A stretch of 64,000 nt of DNA, taken from the NCBI RefSeq assembly GCF_001909055.1, contig NZ_LVWI01000059.1, forward strand, positions 124,001-188,000, written 5' to 3'. Numbering within the stretch: the stretch's first letter is position 1; each line of letters begins with the position of its first letter. This stretch comes from Paenibacillus helianthi. Its GTDB lineage: Bacteria > Bacillota > Bacilli > Paenibacillales > Paenibacillaceae. Below the pieces are notes generated by a model, which worked only from the letters and a program-made list of their open reading frames with translations, was not told where the DNA came from and did not search any database. Shown in pieces: positions 8,115 to 15,824 of the stretch. The position numbers and the translations under genes are program-made.

Positions 8115-11100
8115 ACTTAGTGTCTCGCTCAATTTGTTATTCTCCTTGTTCATCTCCTCATACCTCCAGATATCATTCACGAAGAAGGTGATGGTGAAGC
8201 CGCCTATGGTCGGAACGGTCCATTTGGGCGTGCCTTGGGCGCTGCTGTTGGCGGTCAGGGTAACCTCTTCTCCAGGCTGGATCACTGTATTGTTCGTGTC
8301 CGACCAGGATACGACACCGCCGTTGACGGAGAAGGCACCGCCCGTAATTTGACCCAATCCCGTGGAGGTGTTCAGCGGGGTCGGGCGCACTCCGATATTT
8401 TTCACCTTGGCCCAGAAGATTAAGGAATCCCCGAGTTGCGGCGTGGTATGGGAGGATGGAGTGCCATCGCTGTTCACGATATTCCAGCCGATATCTGTAA
8501 CGATCAGGTCCGCAAGCGGTGCCGGAAGGGTGGCCTCGTAGCTCTCGAACTCGAACCCATGGACCATCACCAGCCCGTTGGTCCCCTTGATCTCGATCCG
8601 GTGCAGCCCGTACTCCAGACCGGCAAGCTCATAGACGATCCGGTTCTCTCCCTCAATGCCAGCCTGGGGAATGACTACGGTCTGCATATATTGCCCATCG
8701 ACATAGACATCAGCGCTGCCCATATCGCTTTTGATATCCGATCTCCAGCGGACCCCGATGCCCCTGAAATTGAACGTTGCTGTGGCGTCAGGTGCATAGG
8801 TCACGTGAGAGACACCGTTGGAAGCGGTCGTAAATCCGGTATAGTCGATATAAGGATGATTATGCTCTGCGGTATACCAGGCCGAGACCGGAACATATGC
8901 GCCTTCCTCAAGCTTGAAATAATCGAGGTTAGCGCCGTTTCCAGCGGAGGTAAAGCTGATCATGTTATACCCCGGCTGGAGCGTAATGCCATATTGCCTC
9001 ACGGTAAAGTTGCTGTTCCAGCTTCCGGTGGACGGCAGCGTCACGGTCGTTTGTTTTTGTCCGTTGATGAGGATATTTTTCTTCGACTCCTGATTGGAAG
9101 CGTATGCAATAGTTAAAGTGTAGCTTCCGCCGCTCTCGGAATAGAATCCCTGAACCGTCAATCCGCCGGCATGGGTCTGCTCCACAACCCTTCCTCCAGA
9201 AGCGCTGCTGTAGTAGCCGATTTTGAGCGGCGGGGCAAAGGACGTGGCTTCGGCCTCGAATTTGGTTGGATCTCCAGCCACATGCGGCGTAATCGGCATC
9301 GGCAGTGTGGTTGCGGATACGGCTGTGGTCAACGGCGAGACGTTGCCGAAATCATCCACGGCCTGAACCCTGTAGCTATATACGGTCTCAGGAGCTACCG
9401 TGTAGTCATTGTAAAACGTAATCCGGCCCGGAACGGTCATCACCGGTTCTGCTCTATCATCCCGGTACACATTGTAGCTGACAACCCTGTCGTTGTCGGT
9501 CGAGGCATTCCAGGTCACCTTCACCTGCTCATGGCTTACTGCCACCGCGGCCGGACTGGTTGGAGCCGTTGGCGAAGTGGTCTCCAGCTCATCGAGAATA
9601 TACTGGACGGTTTCACCAGCGCCCAGGGTAACCGAGAGCGTAAGGTCCGGCGCTGCCGTAAGCTGAACATTGGAGTGGGCGGCGGCATAGGTATCGCCCG
9701 GTCCAAACCGTTCTCCGGCATACTGCCCGCTGCCGGGCATGGTGACCCTCACCTGCATCGTCACGGGCTGCGTCTCAAAGTTCACGAAATTCAGCAGAAT
9801 TTTGTCTGCAGAAGCCCCTATGGCCGACGTGCCCAGTGCTGAGGTATCAACCGCGCGGAAATACGCTTTTTTCTCATTCAGTTCAGATGGATTCAGGATC
9901 TCGTAGCTGAGCGGGCGCCCGTGGGTGGCATACGCGGCGGCCAGCCTGCGGAACGTCTTCAGCCGCGTTTCACCAAGCTCATTACTGTTCGCGGCTACAG
10001 CTACCGTATCCTCGAAGCGGTGTGTATTCCAGTTGATCGCGGAATCAAATAATCCGAACTCGGTCCCGTCATTGAAGAAGGCCGCATGCTGCATGATATG
10101 ATCGACATAGCCGATATCTCCGCGAAGCTCCCGGTCAAAGGCGGAAGCGAACCTGTACGCATAGGTGCCGTATTTCGTACTGTCGGAATGATTGTCATTG
10201 CTGCCGGTTTCACTCATAGCCATCTCTTTGCCAAAGCCCTCATCTGCTTCATGATACACCTGCAGATTCTCATACAAGCTGCCGCCCGGCAGCGGCTGGA
10301 CACCGGTTCCGCCATAGCTGTGGCCGTTCGTCACATCTGAAAGCGCTTCAATTTCTTCGCGTTGGGCAGCGTCCCGCTCCCACCCGTCAGGAATTCCGTT
10401 ATATGGCCAATAGGCCCAGCCGGGCGCCACAATTTTCAGATAGGGCTGGCTGTTGGTCTGGCGCTCCTCATCCATCAGCTCATGAATGGCCAATATCGAT
10501 GCCCGGGACCAGCCGAACAATCCGGGTTCATTGCCCGTCTCTGCGTATTGGTACAAATCCCCGAATTTACTGACAAAAGCGGCATAATAACTCCTCAAAG
10601 CCGTGCTGATCGTACCGCCCGCCAGATCCGCATTGTTCTTCCAGTTGCCTCCGATAATATTGACCATTGGCGTAAGGTTCAGATCACGCATCGTCGCCAG
10701 ATAGTTCCGCCCCTGCGGGTCCCAGCCTGCGCTCGTATCCGACCAGAAGGAGGCGCGCATCCAATTGCCGCTGTAGGCGATGCCCATCCATTTGGTCATG
10801 GGCGCCAGATGGCGGATCGCGTTCTCATCATATTTGAAGGTATTTGCGGCAAGCGTAGTCCCCAGATGTACATACCGCCCATGTATCGGTTCATCCGCCT
10901 GCTGAGGCCGGGATTTCAGCTTGATATAATCCCATTCGAACCATAAATAGGAGTCTCCGTTATAACCGGGAGCCTGGGGGTCCGCATACAGTCCGCGGTC
11001 GACCACCAGCTTAAGCACGTTTGAGCCAATATGAAGCTGCTCTTTGGGAATATACAGTCTGTAGGTTTGTTTCCAGGTATGCTCCAGAGAGGTTTCGCCG

Positions 11101-11621
11101 TTATTCAGACCTGTGATTTGAATCAATCCGCTCATGAGGCCATTTGTGAATACGGCAAGCTGGGGAATCGCGGTGCTTGCATCAATCACCTTGAAGCTGA
11201 GCTCGGCTCCATACTGGGGAACGGCCGCCAATTCAAACGTAAAATTCATCGTTCCATTGACATCGGCCTTCATTCCTTTGGGGATCGTATTATAGCTGCA
11301 AGCTGGAAGAGGCAGGGCAAAATCGTTATACACATTATTGTAAACTGTAAATTCGGCAGAGCTGTCGTCCGGCTCGCCTACCTGCCACAGCAAGCCCGAT
11401 GGATTATAGGTGGCGGTTGTGGCGGTCACCGGCAGCGAAGCCTTGGAGGCTCTACTTGAGCCAGACTCTTGTTTTACTTTCACCACAGGACCCGAAATTT
11501 GCTGTTCTATCGCTGCTATCCCTGGAGGATCAGCGGAAACGCTATGATCATTTGGCATCAAAACCGTCGTCAGCACACAGAACACAAGAGACAGTAACGC
11601 TATATTTTTATACATTCGCAC
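8100..11621 (-). CDS. Secreted multidomain glycoside hydrolase-like protein with a rhamnogalacturonan-lyase-type N-terminal module
   Basis: 1173 aa. A signal peptide (1-30, cut near SVSA) is followed by a beta-sandwich (about 75-235) opening with LLWQVGEPDDSSAEF, which resembles the galactose-binding domain of PL4 rhamnogalacturonan lyases. A (beta/alpha)8-like domain (about 245-660) follows with ETGNEP (Glu365, acid/base candidate) and AMSETGS (Glu471, nucleophile candidate), the arrangement of clan GH-A. Then come a fibronectin III domain (about 690-775), a CBM6/35-like domain (about 785-925), a second lectin-like beta-sandwich (about 930-1060) and a C-terminal CARDB-like Ig domain (1065-1173). 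It is the last gene of the importer operon, 164 bp after the binding-protein gene. It probably releases oligosaccharides outside the cell for that importer. The GH family is not identified, so the activity is open. Confidence 0.82.
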   Translation of the reverse strand: MRMYKNIALLSLVFCVLTTVLMPNDHSVSADPPGIAAIEQQISGPVVKVKQESGSSRASKASLPVTATTATYNPSGLLWQVGEPDDSSAEFTVYNNVYNDFALPLPACSYNTIPKGMKADVNGTMNFTFELAAVPQYGAELSFKVIDASTAIPQLAVFTNGLMSGLIQITGLNNGETSLEHTWKQTYRLYIPKEQLHIGSNVLKLVVDRGLYADPQAPGYNGDSYLWFEWDYIKLKSRPQQADEPIHGRYVHLGTTLAANTFKYDENAIRHLAPMTKWMGIAYSGNWMRASFWSDTSAGWDPQGRNYLATMRDLNLTPMVNIIGGNWKNNADLAGGTISTALRSYYAAFVSKFGDLYQYAETGNEPGLFGWSRASILAIHELMDEERQTNSQPYLKIVAPGWAYWPYNGIPDGWERDAAQREEIEALSDVTNGHSYGGTGVQPLPGGSLYENLQVYHEADEGFGKEMAMSETGSNDNHSDSTKYGTYAYRFASAFDRELRGDIGYVDHIMQHAAFFNDGTEFGLFDSAINWNTHRFEDTVAVAANSNELGETRLKTFRRLAAAYATHGRPLSYEILNPSELNEKKAYFRAVDTSALGTSAIGASADKILLNFVNFETQPVTMQVRVTMPGSGQYAGERFGPGDTYAAAHSNVQLTAAPDLTLSVTLGAGETVQYILDELETTSPTAPTSPAAVAVSHEQVKVTWNASTDNDRVVSYNVYRDDRAEPVMTVPGRITFYNDYTVAPETVYSYRVQAVDDFGNVSPLTTAVSATTLPMPITPHVAGDPTKFEAEATSFAPPLKIGYYSSASGGRVVEQTHAGGLTVQGFYSESGGSYTLTIAYASNQESKKNILINGQKQTTVTLPSTGSWNSNFTVRQYGITLQPGYNMISFTSAGNGANLDYFKLEEGAYVPVSAWYTAEHNHPYIDYTGFTTASNGVSHVTYAPDATATFNFRGIGVRWRSDIKSDMGSADVYVDGQYMQTVVIPQAGIEGENRIVYELAGLEYGLHRIEIKGTNGLVMVHGFEFESYEATLPAPLADLIVTDIGWNIVNSDGTPSSHTTPQLGDSLIFWAKVKNIGVRPTPLNTSTGLGQITGGAFSVNGGVVSWSDTNNTVIQPGEEVTLTANSSAQGTPKWTVPTIGGFTITFFVNDIWRYEEMNKENNKLSETLSISLD

Positions 11622-11785
11622 ATTAACACCCTCTTCTATTCAGAATAGAAACAGGGCCCCCAACTGCTAACTTTTGCGAATAGGAATACCCGACATCCTG
11701 GTAAGCGGCCGCTGCAAGCTGACAGTAAGAATCAGGGAGGCGGCCGAACTTTACCGGATATCGGGTCTGCTAATCATTCAACATC

Positions 11786-13333
11786 TTATTTGGCGGCCAA
11801 AAATGCATCCATTTGCGACTGAATTTCGCTTATCACGGCATCCAGTCCAGCGGCCTTCAGCTTGCTGTTCATTTCCTTCAGGATCGGCTCAGGATCTTTT
11901 TCCCCGGAATACAGGGTATTCTTATATTGCTTCGTAATGTTGATCAGCGCTCCGATCTGCGACTGTACCTTGGTTGAGTCAAAGACAAATCCGATCACCG
12001 GGGATACCTTGGAGTTTTTATTCCAGTCGGTATAGAGCTGTACGCGTTTGGGATCTTCATCCTTGTTCAGGTAGTTCAGCAGCACATTCCCGATCATCCA
12101 CGAGGATACAGAGTTGTAGCCGCTGTCCGGAATAAATTCAACCGTGTTGTCGCCTACCTTCTTATAATGCTTGCCTTCAATCCCGAAGGTTAACAGGTTA
12201 TACAGGACGGGATCGGTATGAATCAGGTTCATGAACATCATGGCCCGCTCCGGGTTTTTGGAGGTTCTGGAGATGGCGAGCATGGAGCCCTGCAGGCTTT
12301 TCGTGCTGACCTGTACCGGCAGGAGGGTTTTGATGATCATCGGTTTCTCCGCGAGACGGGTCCAGTCATTGGTGGACGTTGGATTCATATTGCCGTAGGT
12401 GAACCAGGCCTTGCCGCTTTTCACGGCATCCTTCAGCTCTGTTTTGTCAGTAGCGCCATTCTTGTTGATATAGCCCGCTTTGTACCATTCCCGGATCAGC
12501 TTTAGCCGTGCGAGTATCTCCGGAGTATCGTATTCGTTAAAAACCTTCATCGTCTTGTAATCGAGCAGTGTCGGAATTTCATTACTGCCATCGAGATCCT
12601 CACTTTCGGGGTACACAGTGAACCAGTTCAGGCTGTCGGTATGGTTCATGAACAAAGGTGTGATGCCCGGTTCTTTCTCCTTAATCGTCTTCAGCATCGG
12701 TTCAATATCCTCAAGCTTCGCGATGCTGTTCACATCGAACCCGTACTTGTCGACAATCGCCTTGTCAAAAGCAAAGCCTACTGACTGGCCCAGTTCCTTC
12801 TCGGTTGGAATCGCATACAAATGTCCGTTGACGGTAGCGGCCTGCAGGTAAGCCGGATTAATCTGTGCTTTGGTCTCCTTAGCGTAGGTGTCCAGCAGCT
12901 CTTCGAGCGGCAGATAAGCGCCCTTGGCGGCATTGGTCATGAAGTTCCAGGTATAGACCATGTCGAACACTTCGCCGGACTGGATCATCAGATTCACCTT
13001 GTCTGCCGGTTTATCCCAGCTAAGCTGATTGATCTTGATCGTGGCGTTAATCTTATCCTTCAAATAATCATTGATCGCCTGTTCTACGGAGGCTACATCC
13101 TTATCCGGCCCGCCAGGCAGATAGAGCGATAGCTCCACTTGCTCCAGCCCATTTGTCTTTTCAGTGGCTGTGGCTGTAGCTGTATCCGAGGCGGCTGGTG
13201 CGGTGGTGCTATCCACCTTTGTCCCGGTCGGCTCAGCTCCGCTGTTGCTGTTATTGCCTCCGCATCCGCTTAGTGAAAGTCCTATCAGCAGTACAAGTGA
13301 AAGCAGTAGGCCCGTGCCCTTTTTTCCTGCCAT
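11786..13333 (-). CDS. CUT1 ABC transporter solute-binding lipoprotein
   Basis: 515 aa, extracellular solute-binding protein family 1, LplA type, anchored by a lipid on the outer face of the membrane. The signal peptide ends in the lipobox SLSGC (Cys24). A Ser/Thr/Ala-rich linker follows, then a two-lobed domain starting near VELSLYLPGGPDKDV. I start at the ATG at 13333, where GGGGAGG stands 8-9 bases upstream, rather than nine codons earlier. It lies 53 bp downstream of the second permease gene in a leftward operon. The ATPase is missing from the operon, as usual for this transporter class, which borrows a shared MsmX-type ATPase. The ligand is inferred to be an oligosaccharide from the enzymes around it. 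Confidence 0.92.
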   Translation of the reverse strand: MAGKKGTGLLLSLVLLIGLSLSGCGGNNSNSGAEPTGTKVDSTTAPAASDTATATATEKTNGLEQVELSLYLPGGPDKDVASVEQAINDYLKDKINATIKINQLSWDKPADKVNLMIQSGEVFDMVYTWNFMTNAAKGAYLPLEELLDTYAKETKAQINPAYLQAATVNGHLYAIPTEKELGQSVGFAFDKAIVDKYGFDVNSIAKLEDIEPMLKTIKEKEPGITPLFMNHTDSLNWFTVYPESEDLDGSNEIPTLLDYKTMKVFNEYDTPEILARLKLIREWYKAGYINKNGATDKTELKDAVKSGKAWFTYGNMNPTSTNDWTRLAEKPMIIKTLLPVQVSTKSLQGSMLAISRTSKNPERAMMFMNLIHTDPVLYNLLTFGIEGKHYKKVGDNTVEFIPDSGYNSVSSWMIGNVLLNYLNKDEDPKRVQLYTDWNKNSKVSPVIGFVFDSTKVQSQIGALINITKQYKNTLYSGEKDPEPILKEMNSKLKAAGLDAVISEIQSQMDAFLAAK

Positions 13334-13386
13334 AGCTTGTTTCCTCCCCTTGATGGTCAATATATGCTAATCGGATGAATCCGAGG

Positions 13387-14304
13387 TTAGCCTTTAATGG
13401 AGCCCAGCGTCAACCCTTTGATAAAATACCGCTGGAAGAATGGATAGGCCAGCACAATCGGGCCAATGCCGATCAGTGCCATAGCCATGCGGATGGTTTC
13501 ACCCGGCAGTTTCGCCAGCTCCGTCGCCGAGCCTTGAATCAAAGCCCCGTTACGGCTCAGGTAGTCCGCCTGGGAGATCATTTTGTACATCAGGTACTGC
13601 AGGGAATAGAGGTCTGTGTCCGTAATGAAGATCATGCTGTTGAACCAGTCATTCCAGTAATGCAGGGTGTTGAACAGACCGATCGTAGCGAACACCGGCA
13701 GTGACAGCGGGAACACAATCTGGAAGAACGTCCGCAGCTCACCGGCACCGTCAATCTTGGAGGCCTCAATCAGCGCGGGCGGGACACTCATCTGGAAATA
13801 GGTCTTCATAATCAGCACATTGAACGGGGACAGCAGCATCGGAATAACCAGGGACCAGATGGAGTTCTTCAGATCCAGCACCTGGGTGTAGACCATATAC
13901 CAGGGCACCAGCCCGCCGCCGAACAGCATGGTGAAGAAGATCAGGAAGGCGAAGAACCCTCTGTACCGGAAGTCCGTCCGCGAGAGCGGATAGGCATACA
14001 ACGAAGAGATAAATACGCTGAGCAGCGTGCCGGCAATGGTTACGAAGAACGACACGCCGTAGGCTTTTACAATGACGGTATAGTCCTTAAAGATATAAGC
14101 ATATGCCTCCAGACTGAACTTCTCGGGGAAAAATTGATACCCGTTCAGCACAATGGAATCGTAGTCGGTAATTGAGATCATGAACACCAGCACAATCGGC
14201 AGCAGACAGGTGATCGACAGGATGATAAAAATTATATGGAGTATCACATTCGTCGGCCGGGATATTTCATTATTGGTCACCGGTTCCATCCCCCTTTTCT
14301 TCAA
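13387..14304 (-). CDS. CUT1 ABC transporter permease (LplC/YtcP-like)
   Basis: 305 aa with six predicted membrane segments. The first is IILHIIFIILSITCLLPIVL, and the cytoplasmic EAA loop (EASKIDGAGELRTFFQIVFP) couples to the ATPase. It pairs with the permease at 14522-15508. The start is uncertain: TTG at 14304 follows GGAGAGGG closely, while ATG at 14289 and GTG at 14280 lie behind AAAAGGGGG. I give the longest. Confidence 0.92.
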   Translation of the reverse strand: MKKRGMEPVTNNEISRPTNVILHIIFIILSITCLLPIVLVFMISITDYDSIVLNGYQFFPEKFSLEAYAYIFKDYTVIVKAYGVSFFVTIAGTLLSVFISSLYAYPLSRTDFRYRGFFAFLIFFTMLFGGGLVPWYMVYTQVLDLKNSIWSLVIPMLLSPFNVLIMKTYFQMSVPPALIEASKIDGAGELRTFFQIVFPLSLPVFATIGLFNTLHYWNDWFNSMIFITDTDLYSLQYLMYKMISQADYLSRNGALIQGSATELAKLPGETIRMAMALIGIGPIVLAYPFFQRYFIKGLTLGSIKG

Positions 14305-14318
14305 AATCCCTCTCCAAA

Positions 14319-14515
14319 GGTGTTGTTCGTAACTGCGGTGAATGTTTGGACTTCCGGCCGCTGTTATGTTTGGTTTTCTCTGATTTGAAACCGCTGCCTG
14401 AGGTAGAAATCCAAACCTTGCTTATGCTTACGAAGCCAGCTTTCCTACGGAAAGCTTGCAGGCGGTCGCTATCGCTCCTGCAGTTTCAAACTTCACCTCC
14501 GTACTCTCACCTTTC
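14319..14515. repeat. Interspersed foldback element, copy 1 (about 197 bp)
   Basis: The left end GGTGTTGTTCG...GTGAATGTTTGGACTTCC and the right end CGCTCCTGCAGTTTC...CTCTCACC are imperfect inverted repeats of each other. An inner hairpin (TTTGGTTTTC / GAAATCCAAA) surrounds ACC...GGT. A second copy lies at 35184-35338. This copy sits between the two permease genes of one operon, so it would be part of their transcript. It codes for nothing. Confidence 0.8.
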
Positions 14516-14521
14516 ATAGTG

Positions 14522-15508
14522 TTAAAAAACAGCCTGGTCCTTGTCGACCTTGCGTACGATCCAGTTCGAGCCCAGGACCAGGAAGAAGCCGACGATGGAT
14601 TGGTATAGACCCGCTGCGGCGGACATGCCCAGGTTGCCCATATTGATCAATGCGTTATAGACGTAGGTATCAATGACGAGTGTCGTCGGATACAGCGCCC
14701 CGGAGTTCAGTGTGGTCTGGTAGAAGAGCCCGAAGTCGGAGCGGAAAATCCCGCCGATGGCCAGAATAGTGGTGATGATGATGACCGGGCGGATGAGCGG
14801 GATCGTTATATGGAGGATCTGCTTCCATTTGCCGGCCCCGTCGATCAGCGCGGCTTCATAATATTCGTTGTCAATGCCGATAATCGCCGCAAGGTAAATG
14901 ACGCAGCCATACCCCACGCCTTTCCAGAGGTTGATCAGCGGCAGAATAAACGGCCAATACTTTGGCTCGGAATACCAGTTCAGCTCATTCAGCCCAAACA
15001 TCGCCAGAATGCCTTTGTTCATGAAACCGTATTCAACATTCAGAAAAGCGAACACGAGGTAGCTCACCACCACCATCGACAGGAAATACGGAAAGAACAT
15101 AATGCTCTGATAAAATTTGGCGGCCAGCTTATTCTTCAGCTCATTCAGGGCAATCGCGATGGATACCGCTATCACTAGGTTGAGAATGATGAACACGAAA
15201 TTGTACAGCACCGTATTGCGGGTGATGATCCAGGCATCCGATGTGGCGAACAGAAACTTGAAATTATCCATCCCCACCCATGGGCTTCCGAGTATCCCGT
15301 CTACGTAGTTAATATTTTTGAAGGCTATGATGATCCCGAACATCGGCAGGTAGTTGTTAATGAGCAGGAAAATCACACCCGGCAGCAGCATCAGCAGCAG
15401 CACCTTGTGCTTCAGCAAATGCCCCAGCATGGAGCTTCTTTTCGCATGTATCCGCACTGGCAACCGCTGCCCGGTGTCCAGCGCGTTTCTTTTCTCATGA
15501 GTGATCAT
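14522..15508 (-). CDS. CUT1 ABC transporter permease (LplB-like)
   Basis: 328 aa with a basic cytoplasmic N-terminus, then six membrane segments (the first HKVLLLMLLPGVIFLLINNY) and the EAA loop (EAALIDGAGKWKQILHITIP). AGGAGG lies 7-8 bases before the ATG. First gene of the importer operon that runs left through the second permease, the binding lipoprotein and the secreted enzyme. The promoter-like element B lies 46-116 bases upstream of its start. Confidence 0.93.
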   Translation of the reverse strand: MITHEKRNALDTGQRLPVRIHAKRSSMLGHLLKHKVLLLMLLPGVIFLLINNYLPMFGIIIAFKNINYVDGILGSPWVGMDNFKFLFATSDAWIITRNTVLYNFVFIILNLVIAVSIAIALNELKNKLAAKFYQSIMFFPYFLSMVVVSYLVFAFLNVEYGFMNKGILAMFGLNELNWYSEPKYWPFILPLINLWKGVGYGCVIYLAAIIGIDNEYYEAALIDGAGKWKQILHITIPLIRPVIIITTILAIGGIFRSDFGLFYQTTLNSGALYPTTLVIDTYVYNALINMGNLGMSAAAGLYQSIVGFFLVLGSNWIVRKVDKDQAVF

Positions 15509-15553
15509 CGCTTACGCCTCCTGATTCCTTCAGCAGTCTCTCTCTTCCATGTT

Positions 15554-15624
15554 TCAAGTGTACCCGGAGAGCGGCAGATGCTAAATAAGGTCATCTATAA
15601 TAAAAGTTCGATAATCTACAGAGT
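15554..15624 (-). promoter_or_regulatory. 71-bp promoter-like element, copy B (upstream of the importer operon)
   Basis: Gapless match to 7492-7562. It contains AAATAAGGTCATCTATAA and AAAAGTTCGA, both invariant between copies. Here the 5' leader would be short, about 50-70 nt. The likely activator is the YesN-type regulator at 22684-24303, by proximity only. Confidence 0.6.
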
Positions 15625-15651
15625 TTGGTGATAGCTGCTTCCAGGCAAGTG

Positions 15652-15694
15652 GAAACGACGGCTACGCTGTCCTTATAAGGACGGCATCCGTTTC
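15652..15694. repeat. Interspersed hairpin element, copy 1
   Basis: GAAACG...GTCCTTATAAGGAC...CCGTTTC folds into a long hairpin whose core GTCCTTATAAGGAC is a perfect palindrome. A related copy with similar flanks (CAAGT then GAAACG) lies at 26924-26960. It sits in the spacer between the permease promoter and the collagen-like gene terminator. Confidence 0.75.
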
Positions 15695-15748
15695 AGCGAG
15701 AAAGAGAAGGATAATTTATAGCGAGAAACATATACATTCTTATCTTTC

Positions 15749-15784
15749 AAAAAAGAGGCCTTCACCCCATGGATGTCGGCCCCT
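15749..15784 (-). terminator. Terminator of the collagen-like gene
   Basis: On the minus strand AGGGGCC (15784-15778) pairs with GGCCTCT (15760-15754), followed by a run of six Ts. Confidence 0.8.
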
Positions 15785-15824
15785 TTTGGCTGCAGCTAAT
15801 AACTCCGTTCTTCTTATGACAGCA

